From: Sesamum alatum
Lineage: Eukaryota > Streptophyta > Magnoliopsida > Lamiales > Pedaliaceae
Length of the DNA: 64,000 nt
NCBI GenBank assembly: GCA_034509735.1
Contig: JACGWO010000005.1
Coordinates: forward strand, 20,139,264-20,203,263
Reading direction: 5' to 3'
Shown here: piece by piece, positions 35,031 to 47,941 of the stretch
Layout of the letters: each line of letters starts with the position of its first letter
How positions within the stretch are numbered: position 1 is the stretch's first letter
Position numbers and translations under genes: made by a program
Notes under the pieces: generated by a model
Seen by the model: only the letters and a program-made list of their open reading frames with translations
Databases searched by the model: none
Told to the model about the DNA's origin: nothing

Positions 35031-37172
35031 TGGCTAACGTGGTATTGGTCCCAAAATCAAATGGAAAATGGAGCCTGTGCATCGACTTCACGGTCTTGAA
35101 CAAGGCATGCCTGAAAAATCCTTTCCCTCTCCCACGGATCGACATACTAGTCGATTCCACCACTGAATGTGAAATGTTGAGCTTCTTGGATGCTTACCAA
35201 GGATACAACCAGATACCTTCGGAACCGAAAGACCAAGAGAAAGCAAGCTTCGTCACGGACCAAGGGGTCTTATGCTACAACGTTATGCCCTTCTGTCTAA
35301 AAAATGCGGGGGCAACGTACCAGTGACTTGTCAATCATATGTTTCGGAATCAAATCGGCCGGAACATGGAGGTGTATATAGAAGACATGTTGGTAAAAAG
35401 TGTTAGGGAGGAAGACCACATCAAAGACTTGCAAGAATGTTTTACAATATTGAAATCATTTGGCATGAAACTAAATCCAGCGAAGTACGCCTTTGGGGTG
35501 CATGCGGGGAAATTCTTAGGATACATGATCTCCGAAAGAGGGATAGAGGCTAATCCGGAGAAGATCAGTGCAATCATGAACATGCCCTCACCGAAATTGA
35601 TCAAAGAAGTGCAGAAGCTAGCGGGTAGATTGACAGCCCTTAACCAATTCATCTCGCGATCCGCGGACAAGGGCCTTTCCTTCTTTAAGGTCCTCCGCGG
35701 AGCCGCAAAATTCGAGTGGTCAAACACCAGCCAAGAGGTGTTCGATGAACTGAAAAGATACTTAGTGTCGATGCCGCTGTTAACGAAGCCCAGGATGGGG
35801 GAAGTGCTCAATCTCTACCTAGGGGTCTCGGAGAGCGCAGCTAGTTCAGTCCTAGTGCTGCAAGAGGGCAAAGAGCACCACCCTGTGTATTATGTAAGCA
35901 AGGTGTTACAAGGGGCAGAGTACAGGTACTCACAAATCGAAAAGCTAGCCCTCTCCTTAGTTGTGGCAGCAAGAAAACTAAGGCCATACTTCCAGCCGCA
36001 CCAGGTGATTGTCTTGACAAATCACCCCTTGAAACAAGTCCTATCTAGTTTGGAGCTTTCCGGAATAATGGTCAAGTGGGCGGTGGAGTTAAGTGAATTC
36101 GGCCTGGAATTTTGCCCAGGCCCAACCATAAAGGCGCAAGTATTGGTTGACTTTATCGTCGAGTTAGCAGATGACAAGGCGAGCAATTCCGCACCAACCT
36201 GGAGCTTATATGTGGACGATCATCTACATCCGTGGAAAGTAGAGCAGGAATAGTCCTAGAGAGTCTGCAAGGAGATAAGCTAGAATACGCCATTAAATTG
36301 GAGTTTCCCACATCAAATAATGAGGCGGAGTATGAAGCGTTGTTAGCAGGAGGAGAGTTAGCTTTGGCCGCTGGAGCAAAAAAGATTGTTATCTACAGCG
36401 ACTCACAACTGGTGGTCAACCAGATTGAAGGATCATATGAAGCACGAGGCGAAAAAATGGCCAAGTACCGCTTGAAAGCCAAGAGGTTACTCGAGAGATT
36501 TGAAGAATCATCCATCATTCAAGTGGCAAGAACAGATAACATATTGGCCGATCAACCAGCCAAACTAGCAAGTTCGATAGCGGCAATTCGAAGTAGAAGG
36601 ATTACTTTTCTCTCTTCAGACCAGGCCGCCACGAAGGAGGAAATAGAAGTCATGTGCGCAAACTCGACACCTGCAAGTTGGAAGGAAGAGATTATTAAAT
36701 TTATGACTGATGGGACTACACTCGAGAACCAGAAAGAAGCTCGGGCCTTGAGGGCAAAAAGCATCCCGTTACGTGATGATCGATGGTGAGCTATACAAGC
36801 GGGGTTTCTCGCAACCTTTCCTGAAATGCTTAACTCCTGAAGAGGAGAACTATGTCCTAAGGAAAACACATGAGGGGATTTGCGGAAATCACCTCGAGGG
36901 GAAAGCACTGGTGAAACACTGCCGTGCGTGCCAAGAACACGCGAACATCAACCACTAGTCGGCCGCACTAATGCAACCCATTGAAAACCCTTGTCCATTT
37001 TATCAATGGGTATTAGACTTAGTCGGGCCATTTCTGCAAGCCACTGGATAGAGAAATTTTTTAATTGTGGTCGTCGACTACTTCACAAAGGGGGTGGAAG
37101 CCGAACCCTTAGCCAGAATATCCGAGAAGGACGTGATTAAGTTTCTTTGGAAGAACATTGTATGTCGTTTTT
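35031..37172 (+). pseudogene. Gypsy RT, RNase H and integrase start
   Basis: Reverse transcriptase resumes as ANVVLVPKSNGKWSLCIDF and runs to 35326, where a TGA replaces the arginine codon expected after ATYQ. The next frame (35339-36253) holds the catalytic motif as YIED (35375-35386) where YVDD is usual, the thumb and the connection domain. RNase H continues after a frame change (36232-36789: TSNNEAEYEALLAGGELALA, YSDSQLVVNQ). The integrase zinc finger (HEGICGNH, then KHCRACQEHAN, 36860-36945) has lost about 20 residues between its halves. The core begins WVLDLVGPF and is cut after CRF at 37172 by copia C. Confidence 0.9.
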
Positions 37173-39389
37173 TGAAGGACAAGCGGATCCGCCCGGGAGC
37201 GCGAGCGGAAGCGAGAAAGCGAGAAAAGTGCATAAACTTAAATCTAATTTAAATAAACGAATTTCAAAGGGTGTACCCTAGGGTGCTCAACCGGGCATTC
37301 GATGTAGGATGTGTAAATATTAGAAACATATATTTAAACACATAGGGCATAGATGTATATTAAATCAATCACAGCGTAGTAAAACTGTTACCTTTGATTG
37401 TTTAGCGTATGCTCCCGGCTACTAGCGTTGTTCCTTCTCCGGAATGCTCATGAAATCCAAACGTATGGATTCTCCAAAGGTGATCCACACCACCCCGGAA
37501 GAAACACACGTTCTTCTTGCTAGAAAAGAACGGGTTTAAGAATGAATCCGTTTAAGAGAAGAACACCTATGAATTAGTGCTCTCTTAAACTTACTTTGTT
37601 CTTCTTCTTGATTCAAAATCAAGTGAAGAACAAAAAGTGTGAGAGAGGGAGAGAGGCCGAGAGTTGAGAGAGAGAGGAGAGATTTTTGTCTTCTCTTTTT
37701 CCTAGAAAAAGATGAATAATGAATCACTTATGCTTGGTGTTGTATATTCTAATATATATACATAATTAATGTGATTATTAGGTTCATCCAAGGATGTCTA
37801 GATTCATTCCAATCAATCACCATCAATTCTTCAATCAAGCCTACCAAAATTTATGGTATGATCAAATCATACTAAAAGGGAAGAGCTTGATTGGAGTTGA
37901 TTTGTCTCTTTTCAAAAGAGATAAGTCAACATACCACCTAGCATAAAACATGGCTGATTTTGCTTCCTCCAAGGGAGCATGTCGGCCATGTTTAAATAAG
38001 GGAAGAAGTCCGACTTCTTCCTATTCCAAAATACGAATTATTTCTCCTCTCGGGTAAAATTTAATGGACCGGGTTTTATCGTAATCCAATTACAACGAAC
38101 CCAACATTAAATCCAATGTAATGTCCATTTAAATTATTCCCATTGATCTTTTAATCCAATTAAAAGATCCAACATCTCAACGTCTCAACTTTCCATATTT
38201 AATCGAAAATCCAATTTACCGATTAAATGAAGGTCCAATACAATATCGGCCCGTCCATCCAATGGACTTTCCCTTAAGTAATCCAATTACTTATTTATCC
38301 TTCAAGATTGACTCCGAGTCGATCTCTCAACCTCTTCGGTGATCTGTGTGTGACCCTTTAGGTTCACCCTCAGCTAGACTTGCGCTCGTGTCCCACAAGG
38401 GCCCGTTATCATGGGTGGCCGTCTAGCAACGGTCCATGACACTAGAGACTAGGTGAATTGGCGTGAATATTTAGGCACCGATTCCGTACGGGTACGATCC
38501 TTCCGTCTACCGTCTCCCAGCCTTAGTCTAGGGTATGGAATTGGGCGTCGGTTCCCATCCTTGACTAGGCGTCTATGCTTAATACTCGAGACTACGTATG
38601 CTTCATTTTGTCAACACAGGAAACCATTCCCTGTTCGACCAACCACTGTGGCCACAGCTTCATACAGCATGAACGTGTCTCCGAGCGCATAGGAGATACC
38701 TCTGTCACATACTGACAGGGGACGGATCCTCTTCTTGGAATCCACCGTCCTCGCTACACATTCCGACTGCACTGAACAAGGCTTATGATAATCATCTTAT
38801 AGAATGATTACCTCTCGCCAGATCCAAGATACAGCCATCATGTGCACGCAACTGCCATGATCCCTCAAGTCTGAGGATTACTCCCGTACTATCGGAACCG
38901 GGAAAAACCAATCTTACCGACCAAGCCTCCAAGGCTTCTATATGATGATCCCCGCGAGTCAGTCCAGTCGGCTCGACCCCAGTCGACCAACCCATCAAGA
39001 TCGTGTAGGCGTCCCACGCCTGTCGCCGATGAAACACGGCACTCATCCAATGAACACGACTCTTGACGCAAGTCTCAATAGGACTCTCGATGCCCTGTCT
39101 TGAGGTCCTCGACTTGGAACGTTTCAGACGCAACTCTTAATCAGTTAGTTTCATGACCACCATCCAATGCGTGGCCCAACTGCACGAGTTGTTATCCATG
39201 GTCTGTGGGCTTTGTTGCGATATAAGTTAAACACCGTTTTAACAAATGTGAAATGAGCGCAACAAAGTAAGCACCAGAAGTGATAAATACTCATTTTATT
39301 CATCACATAATAATATTACATTTACATCGAGTTGTATAATAGGTTACAAATCGCCAAACCTATTGGCTTTCTGGTCACCTATTCTAACA
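37173..39389 (-). repeat. LTR of family C (complete, 2.2 kb)
   Basis: Runs from TGAAGGACAAGCGG to CTAACA. It shares block order with families A and B but little continuous identity. It keeps the palindrome CTGTGGCCACAG (38646-38657) and the U3 hairpin with outer stem CAAGTC/GACTTG (39069-39116) around AGGAC-CTC/GAG-GTCCT. The GATGAAAC-loop hairpin with GCCG/CGGC arms (39025-39040) is also present. A polypurine tract (ATCTCCCACTTGAGC) follows at 39390. Confidence 0.9.
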
Positions 39390-39413
39390 ATCTCCCACTT
39401 GAGCTAAAGCCAA

Positions 39414-41252
39414 TCACCCATTGACCTTAAACCTCTTATTCAGATGGTGAGTGTGGGCAACTTGCGACATGGGCTTAGCAAGTGGATCTGCTATGTTTTC
39501 TGCAAGGTTGACTCGGTCCAACCGAACGTCACTCCTGCTATCCATCTCTCTAAGTAGATGGTAGCGTCTAAGAGTATGCTTGGATCGTGATGAGATCTCG
39601 GTTCCTTTGCTAGAGCTATAGCCCCGTTGTTATCGCAGAAGATAACCACTGGCTCAGCGATGATAGGTACTACACCCAACTCTTGGATATAGCTCTTCAT
39701 CCAAACCGCCTCCAGCAGCTTCCGAAGCTGCTATGTATTCAGACTCTGTGGTGGAGTCCGCCGTGGTAGCCTGCTTGAAACTCTTCCAAGCGACCACACC
39801 ACCATTAAGTCTGAACACATAACCAGACTGAGACTTGGTATCATCGTCATCCGACTGGAAGCTAGCATCGCTATAGCCTTCCAGTATCAACTCTCCACCG
39901 CCGTAGATCAAGAACATGTCCTTAGTCCTTTTGAGGTACTTTAGGATAGTCTTGAATGCACTCCAGTGTGCCTCCCCGGCACACGACTGATATCGACTAG
40001 TTATGCTCGAAGCGAAAGCCACATCAGGTCTAGTGCACTGAACAGCATACTGTATGCTGCCTACGACTGAAGCATAGAGGATGTCCAACATCCTTTTAAG
40101 CTCCTCATTAGTCTTAGGAGACTGCTTCTTGGATAACTTAATTCCATGCCTCATAGGAAGGAATCCTCATTTTGAGTTCTCCATCTTGAATCTCTTCAAG
40201 ACTTTCTCAATATACGAGGACTGGGCCATTCCCAACATCCTTCTAGATCTATCCCTGTAGATCTTGATGCCAAGGATGTAGGATGCCTCGCCCATATCCT
40301 TCATGGAGAATTGCATTGACAACCAAGCTTTAGTGGTACTTAACATCTTAGCATCATTCCCAATAAGCAAGATGTCATCCACGTAGAGCACCAGAAACGC
40401 AACTGAGCTCCCACTGATCTTCTTGTATACACAAGGATCGGACTCGTTCTTGATGAAATCATATCCGCGTATGACTTCATCAAAATGTATGTTCTAGCTT
40501 CGGGAAGCTTGTTTGAGGCCATAGATGGACCTTTGGAGACGGCAGACCTTCTGCTCTTCTCCAACAGTTGTGAAACCTTCCGGCTGATCCATATAGATCT
40601 CTTCCTCTATGAAACTGTTGAGGAAGGCCGTTTTCACGTCCATCTGCCATATTTCATAGTCATACCATGCTGCTATGGGAAGCAGTATCCGAATGGACTT
40701 GGCCATTGCTACGGGCGAATAGGTATCCAAAAAATCGACCCCGGGTCGTTGAGTGTAACCTTTCGCCACAAGCCTAGCTTTGAAGGTTGTAACCTCCCCG
40801 TCAGCTCCAAGCTTACGTTTGTAGACCCATTTACACCCTACGGGTTTAACCCTTTTGGGTGGATCTACTAGGGTCCAAACCTTGTTTGTACCCATCGAGT
40901 CCATCTCGGATTTCATGGCCTCAAGCCACTTGTCCCAATCGATGTCCGACATCGCTTCTTCCGTATGTCTTTTGATCATTATCCAACTGACCGGTCAAGC
41001 CCAGAAATCCATACCTATCATGTGCGTGGGATACTCTGGCCGACCTACGGAGGACTGGAACAATATCAGTGGGAACCACTGGCTCAGATGTCACTGCCGC
41101 CTCATGGGGTACCTCACTTGATTCCTCAAGGAGTACCTCATCGCGTCGACTATCCAATGGAAAACCTTTTTCCAAGAACACTGCGTTTTGCGAGACAAAA
41201 ACTTTTTGCTCGGAGGGATCATAGAAATAATATCCCGCAGTTTCTTTTGGAT
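39414..41252 (-). pseudogene. Copia family C pol, 3' half
   Basis: The minus strand encodes the post-integrase linker (YYFYDPSEQKVFVSQNAVFL, about 41220), the RT (MKSEMDSM near 40880, WQMDVKTAFLN near 40640, YVDD near 40385) and RNase H (SDASFQSDDDD, CDNNGAIALAKEP), ending at the stop at 39414. Frame breaks occur near 40490, 40170, 39700 and 39580. The 5' end is cut within the linker at 41252, where plus-strand LTR C sequence starts. Gag, protease and integrase are not present on this strand. Confidence 0.88.
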
Positions 41253-41549
41253 TTCTTGAGCATTCCGGAGAAGGAACAACGCTAGTAGCCGGGAGCATAC
41301 GCTAAACAATCAAAGGTAACGGTTTTACTACGCTTTGATTGATTTAATATACATCTATGCCCTATGTGTTTAAATATATGTTTTCTAATATTTTCACATC
41401 CTACATCGAACGCCCGGTTGAGCACCCAAGGGTACATCCCTTGGGATTCGTTTATTTAAATTAGATTTAAGTTTACGCACTTTTCTCGCTTCCTCGCTTC
41501 TGCTCGCGCTCTCTGGTGGATTCGCTTGCCCTTCAAGTGGTATCAGAGC
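41248..41549 (+). other. Plus-strand LTR C end and primer-binding site
   Basis: The last 288 bp of LTR C in the opposite orientation to the surrounding element, ending CCTTCA at 41535. It contains the U5 hairpin CCCAAGGG/CCCTTGGG (41425-41445). The binding site TGGTATCAGAGC follows at 41538-41549 and is an exact tRNA-iMet type match. The upstream edge is a microhomology joint (TTTTGGAT) with minus-strand pol. Confidence 0.85.
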
Positions 41550-43314
41550 CCGATTCGATGTAAGGGGCATAGATCTATGTGTTTGGCATGATCTACTTGA
41601 TTTTAATGGCTTTATTGGCATGTTAGATTATATAAATATATGAGTAATATGATAATTCAATTGTTTGGATTTAATGGACTTTTGGCATGCTTTATTTTGT
41701 TAGATTGGATCTAAAATTGCATGCTTATTTTCAGAATAATATTACTGTTATTGTGCTGAAACAGTTTTGAAAAACAAAAAAACAAATAAAAATTGATCGG
41801 GCGGGCAGTGGCCGCGCGCAGGCGGGCGCCTGCGCGCGCGTCATGCGCGCGGACGCTGCGCACAGGTGCGCACGCGTGTTGTGCGCAGCCGGCCGCTGTT
41901 GGCCGAGGCCAACGCGCGGCATAGAGCGGGCACGTGCTGCCCTGTGCGCGCGGCCTGTCGGCCAGCATTTGTGCCGTTTTTCGACTTTTTTCGGAAAATT
42001 TGATTTTCTGTATTTTCTGCACAATATTCTGAAAATGTATTAATTTTGCATTTTTGATTTTGGAATAATTGGATTATTCCTTGAATTAAATTTGCTTAAT
42101 TAATTTGGGATTAATACATGCATTGGATGCATTGTGTAAAATGTCCATTAAATTTGAAATTTTAATTTTGCATATTATTTGTATGTTTATGTTTTTGTGA
42201 TGTTGGACATCACTTGGGTATTTGGAATATCCATTGCTTATTTATGCATGATTATTTGGAATAATTGAGTTATGTGAGTTGATGGAATCAACATGGGATG
42301 ATCACAAGAGCTCTAGACCTTATGTATGGATGAATGTATGATCATTTATTTTCTGTTGGGTGGGGCCTGCGTGCCTCTTGTTTTTGGGACTATCATGTCC
42401 CGTATTATCAGCCTCATGATGTTAAGGCTTGTTTTCTTTATTACCAATGTATTACTTTCAGTTGTAATGAGAGTAGATAGGATTGGTGAGGTTTTAATTT
42501 TAACAAGCAATTGGAGTCGGAGACCCCAAGGAGAAGCATCAAGGCGTGAAACAAGAAGCACTTCAAGGCCCATTGGAATGACAATGGGTTTACTATTATT
42601 GTAATAATTTAGGACCACCCTAGACAGACCATAGACTCACTGCGGGCTCAGTGGGTCGCATAAGTTGGGCTTGTGATCATCCTAACAGGGGTATGCTATG
42701 TTTTATGCATGCGGCGTTTTTATTTATCGCTTTAAATATTGGATATTTATGCATGCTAAAACACCATAATGTGATGAGGTCTCGGTCACACTTAAACTCT
42801 CATTTGGTTGGATCAAATTAAATATTAGGCCCAGAACGGACTTGGATCAAAATGGTATTTATGATTTGTCCGAGCCTTCCATCCACATCAATGTGGTGAG
42901 GAAGCTACCACTACCCAAGTGTGGTCTCACGAGTCGTGGCACACTTGGACTAGGGGAAAGCTGCACCATTGTTGTGAACAAAAAGACTGCGCTCGTTGTT
43001 TCCCTGTCTCACGAGTCGTGGGGGGCTATAGTTTGAGACATGATTGGTTGATGGGTCGGGCCCAACACTGAGTAACATGATATTGGATATCTCCCACGAG
43101 GTCTTCTTCATGTGAATTGTAAAAGCGGGGCATGGAGATTAAGCTTGTGGATCCCAAGTCCACTAGGAAATGGTTTCTCAAAACTCCGCTTGAGAGTGGC
43201 GAACTTTCGTATAAATAGTGAGAGGGTTAAAGACTAAAAGACCAAGTCTTCAACTTGAACAATAATATCACCATCATCTGCTAATTTCTGCTTTCTATTT
43301 TCATTTATGTAGAT
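41550..43314 (+). other. Copia family C leader
   Basis: Non-coding leader of 1.8 kb. A GC-rich array (41800-41970) has three perfect hairpins: 41815-41836 (CGCGCAGGCG arms), 41857-41872 (TGCGCAC arms) and 41898-41913 (GTTGGCC arms). Twin palindromes CACGAGTCGTG lie at 42928-42938 and 43010-43020. A TATA-like box TATAAATA is at 43210-43217, about 100 bp before gag. The sequence between these is AT-rich with no gene. Confidence 0.8.
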
Positions 43315-46300
43315 ACGTCTAAGAACCCATTAACCATGATTCTCGAGACTAACAAATTCAACGGAACGAACTACTCGGACAGGCTGAGAAACCTGAGGAT
43401 TGTCCTCGGTTTCGAGAACCAAGGCTACGTCTTGGACGAGCCGCCATCGAGCGACTTACCGGAGGGGTCCACGCCTGAAGAACGTTTGACGTTCGAGAAA
43501 TGGCATGAGGACAATCGGAAAGTACGCAGTATCATACTAGCTTCGATGTCTAACGACATCCAGAAGTAGTATGAGAGGCTGGACAATGTCTCCGCCATAA
43601 TGCTCCGCATGAACGAGGTTTATGTGGTTCCGGATAGGCATATTAGATATGCCGTCACAAAAGCATTCTTTGGCACTAAGCTTGCTGAAGGAGCGTCTGT
43701 ACAAAGTCATGGGGTCAAGATGCTCTCCCTAGTGGAGAAACTCGAGGACCTTAAAACTGGGCTTAACAATGATACGTACATTGACGTGATCATCCAGTCG
43801 CTTCCTCCATCATATGACCCATTTGTTGTAAACTACAACATGAACAGACTTGAGAAGTCTATTCATGAGTTGATCAACATGCTGGTCCAATACGAGGCAA
43901 CAACCCACAAGTCGGCGCTGGCGGTATTGATAGGAGAGGCTTCAACCTCCAAGGCGAATGGCAAGAGGGTCGGACGCTGGAAGAGGAAGAAGGGCAAACG
44001 GAAGACGGTTGCGGCCCCTGATCGAGCTCCGGGCATCCCTGTTGCTCCTGTTGGACCAAGCAAAGGGAAAGGGAAGGCCCGTGGTTTCTCAGCGGTCCAA
44101 GGCAAATGATTCTGCATGCATTGCCAAGGGAAAGGGCATTGGAAGAGGGAGTACCCACAACTCCTCTCCAACCCAGGTATGTTTGTGGTTGAAGTTAATA
44201 TGATGACTAATTCTGCTTCATGGGTATTGGATACCGGGTGTGGTGCTCACATCTGCAATGATTTGCAGGAACTGCAAAGAAGCAGAAGGCTAACCAAGGA
44301 TGAGATGATCCTGAGGCTAGGCGATGGCAAGGCCGTTGCTGCGGAGGCCGTAGGATCACTAGAGTTAGCCATTAGTAGTCATGTTAGGATTGTACTGAAC
44401 GACTGTTTCTATGTACCTAGCATGATTAAAAACATTGTTTCCATCCCGGTCCTTGATAAGGAGGAATATGAATTTACCATCAATAAAAATGATTTTTTCA
44501 TTATTAAAGATGGTATTTCCCATCTGCTTGGTACATTGGTCAACGGTCTGTACATACTTCAACAGTCTAATTGGATTATGACTGCAGAACACAAACGAAA
44601 ATGTGATTATCATAATAACGCACAGAAATGGCATGTGAGGCTAGGTCATATCTCTAAAGATAGGATAAGAAGGTTGGTGGACTCAAAGAGTCTAGAAATA
44701 GATGATTTGGACAACCTACCGACCTCTGAATCCTGTCTCAAGGGAAAGATGATCAAGAAACCCTTTGTTGGACAAAGTACGCTAGCCAGTGGTCTGTTGG
44801 ATTTGGTCCATACGGATGTCTGTGGCCCACTAAATACTCAGGCTTGAGGTGGGTCCTCGTACTTCATAACCTTTACCGATGATCACTCACGGTATGGTTA
44901 TGTTTACCTGATGAGGTACAAGTCTGAAGCCTTTGGAAGGTTTAAGGAATACAGACTTGAAGTAGAGAACCAAACCGGTCGAAAGATCAAAGCCCTTCGG
45001 TCGGACCGAGAGTATTTAAGTGGAGAGTTTATTGATTATCTAAAAGAGAATGGGATTCTCTCTCAGTGGACCCCTCCTGGAACACCACAGCTTAATGGTG
45101 TGTCTGAAAAGAGGAATCGGACCTTGTTGGACATGGTCTGTCCATGATGAGTTTTACCGAACTCCCCCTTTCCTTCTGGGGATACGTTCTTGAGACGGCG
45201 GCCAAAGTTTTGAACTTAGCGCCATCTAAAAGGTTGGCATGGCAAGCCTGCCTCCTACAAATACTTGAAAGTGTGGGGTTGCCCCGCATATGTCAAGAGA
45301 TTAGTGGGAGATAAACTGGACTCAAGGTCTAGTTTATGCAGGTTCATCGGCTATCCAAAAGAAACTGCGGGGTATTATTTCTATGATCGCTCCGAGCAAA
45401 AAGTTTTTATCTCGCAAAACGCAGTGTTCTTGGAAAAAGGTTTTCCATCGGATAGTCGACGCAATGAGGTACTCCTTGAGGAATCAAGTGAGGTACCCAT
45501 GAGGCGGCAGTGACATCTGAGCCAGTGGTTCCCACTGATATTGTTCCAGTCCTCCGTAGGTCAGCCAGAGTATCCCATGCACCTGATAGGTATGGATTTC
45601 TGGGCTTGACCGGTCAGTTGGATAATGATCCAAAGACACACGGAGAAGCGATGTCGGACATCGATTCGGACAAGTGGCTTGAGGCCATGAAATCCGAGAT
45701 GGACTCGATGGTCAAACAAGGTTTGGCCCTAGTAGATCCACCCAAAAGGGTTAAACCCGTAGGGTGTAAATGGGTCTACAAACGTAAGCTTGGAGCTGAC
45801 GGGGAGGTTACAACCTTCAAAGCCAGGCTTGTGGCGAAAGGTTACACTCAACGACCCGGGGTCGATTTTGTGGATACCTATTCGCCCGTAGCAATGGCCA
45901 AGTCCATTCGGATACTGCTTCCCATAGCAGCATGGTATGACTATGAAATATGGCAGATGGACGTGAAAACAGCCTTCCTCAACGGTTTCGTAGAGGAAGA
46001 GATCTATATGGATCAGCCGGAAGGTTTCACAACTATTGGAGAAGAGCAGAAGGTCTGCCGTCTCCAAAGGTCCATCTATGGCCTCAAACAAGCTTCCCGA
46101 AGTTAGAACATACGTTTTGATGAAGTCACACGGGATATGATTTCATGAAGAATGAGTCCGATCCTTGTGTATACAAGAAGATCAGTGGGAGCTCAGTTGC
46201 GTTTCTGGTGCTTTACGTGGATGACATCTTGCTTATTGGGAATGATGCTAAGATGTTAGGTACCACTAAAGCTTGGTTGTCAACGCAATTCTCCATGAAG

Positions 46301-46877
46301 GATATGAGCGAGGCATCCTACATCCTTGGCATCAAGATTTATAGGGATAGATCTAGAAGGATGTTGGGAATGGCCCAATCCTCGTATATTGAGAAAGTCT
46401 TGAAGAGATTCAAGATGGAGAACTCAAAACGAGGATTCCTTCCTATGAGGCATGGAAGTAAGTTATCCAAGAAGCAGTCTCCTAAGACTGATGAGGAGCT
46501 TAAAAGGATGTTGGACATCCCCTATACTTCAGCCGTAGGCAGCATACAGTATGTTGTTCAGTGCACTAGACCTGATGTGGCTTTCGCTTCGAGCGTAACT
46601 AGTCGATATCAGTCGTGTGCCGGGGAGGCACACTGGAGTGCAGTCAAGACTATCCTAAAGTACCTGAAAAGGACTAAGGACATGTTGTTGATCTACGGCG
46701 GTGGAGAGTTGATACTGGAAGGCTATAGTGATGCTAGCTTCCAGTCGGATAACGATGATGCCAAGTCTCAGTCTGGTTATGTGTTCAGACTTAATGGTGG
46801 TGTGGTCGCTTGGAAGAGTTCCAAGCAGGCTACCACGGCGGACTCCACCACAGAGTCTGAATACATAGCAGCTTTGG
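43315..46877 (+). pseudogene. Copia family C gag-pol, lacking its end
   Basis: Gag begins at 43315 with ACG in place of the ATG found in family B; the next ATG is at 43336. Gag reads ETNKFNGTNYSDRLRNLRIV, with a TAG at about 43567 where other copies have CAG. Then follow zinc knuckle, protease (DTGCGAHICND, about 44235), GAG-pre-integrase (HVRLGHISKDRIRRL), integrase (a GG pair lost within RSDREY, NGVSEKRNRT), RT (YVDD, about 46220) and RNase H. It stops inside RNase H after TESEYIAA at 46877, so about 70 C-terminal residues are missing. At least seven breaks are present. Confidence 0.88.
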
Positions 46878-47337
46878 AATACCGGTACTCGCGTTGTTCC
46901 CCGTTCTACTCCAAGATCTCAAATGGGAGATCCTCTAATTCGTACACGCAATCCGCCCACGTATCTTGATCTTCGTGCTAGCGAAAGAACAAGTGTATAT
47001 TTATTTGGAGAGGACGGATTGAATCGAACGTTATTGATTAACGAGATCAACCCTCCTTAGAGTTCAATTGTGAAACACAAAAGAATTTGGAAGAGTTGGG
47101 CCACGCATTAGATGGTGGTCATGAAACCAACTGATTAAGAGTTGGGTCTGAATGATTACCTCTTGCGATATAAGTTAAACACCGTTTTAACAAATGTGAA
47201 ATGAGCGCAACAGAGTAAGCACCAGAAGTGATAAATACTTATTTTATTCATCACATAATAATATTACATTTACATCGAGTTGTATAATAGGTTACAAATC
47301 GCCAAACCTATTGGGTTTCTGGTCACCTATTCTAACA
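46878..47337 (-). other. Patchwork of LTR A and LTR C pieces
   Basis: 46878-47085 is a minus-strand piece of a family A LTR (TACCGGTACTCGCGTTGTTC to the AACAAAAG-type tract). About 47090-47148 is LTR C in the plus orientation, the reverse complement of 39134-39180. 47149-47164 matches 38801-38815 in minus orientation, and 47165-47337 is the minus-strand LTR C end. Four unlike pieces in 460 bp indicate a complex repair event. Confidence 0.75.
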
Positions 47338-47941
47338 GTTTCGGCATCCCTCGCACCCTTATATCCGATATGGAACTCAGTTTTTGGGGAATAAGCTCAA
47401 GGAATGGTGTAAGGGGCCTCCGTGAGTTCGCCGCAAACAAATGGTTAAACCGAAGTGACCAACCGAACTATCCTACAACACTTGAAAACTAGGTTGGGAA
47501 CCGCAAAAGGAACATGGGTGGATGAACTTTCTTGCATTTTATGGGCGTATCGAACGACGCCAAGGGCTACTAGGGGAGAGTCCCCATTCACTCTCTCTTA
47601 TGGAACAAAAGATGTAGCGTCGGCGGAAATAGGAGAGCTCAGTTGGCGAGTCAAATACTATGATCCGGATTCTAACGAACAAGGTTTGAGGGCAAACCTG
47701 GACTGAGTCGACGAAGCAAGGGAAAGAGCCGCAATGTGCATCGCAATGTACAAAGCCAAGATGGCGAAAGCATACAACGCGAAGGTAAAGCCAAGAAATT
47801 TTCAGGTGGGGATTTGGTATTGAGGAAAGCGAAAGCTTCGGGTCCCGTGGAAAAATTAGACCCGAATTGGGAAGGCCCCTACAAGATCGTGGAAATCGTG
47901 AATGCGGGAGCTTACAAGTTGCAACATCTGGATGGAAAGAA
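47338..47941 (+). pseudogene. Gypsy integrase, catalytic core end and C-terminal domain
   Basis: Continues the interrupted integrase: FGIPRTLISD holds the second catalytic aspartate, then a frameshift garbles the stretch before the glutamate helix. From 47455 the frame reads TNRTILQHLKTRLGTAKGTW, ELSCILWAYRTTPRATRGES and PFTLSYG, typical of plant gypsy integrase. The C-terminal domain follows from 47736 (GDLVLRKAKA, NWEGPYKIVEI, GAYKLQHLDG). It is cut at 47941 by copia block 3, and the codon phase is kept across that insertion into 60124. Confidence 0.9.

Larger units (their letters stand above)
37173..47337 (-). mobile_element. Block 2: rearranged copia family C element
   Basis: A minus-strand LTR C (37173-39389) at one end and a minus-strand LTR C end (to 47337) at the other define the insertion in gypsy integrase. 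Flanks are GTTTT (plus one T) and GTTTC, an imperfect 5-bp duplication. Inside, the 3' half of pol lies on the minus strand (39414-41252), while a plus-strand segment (41248-46877) carries the LTR end, binding site, leader, gag and most of pol. The RT/RNase H part is therefore present twice in opposite orientations. The right end is a patchwork of short LTR pieces. Confidence 0.8.
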
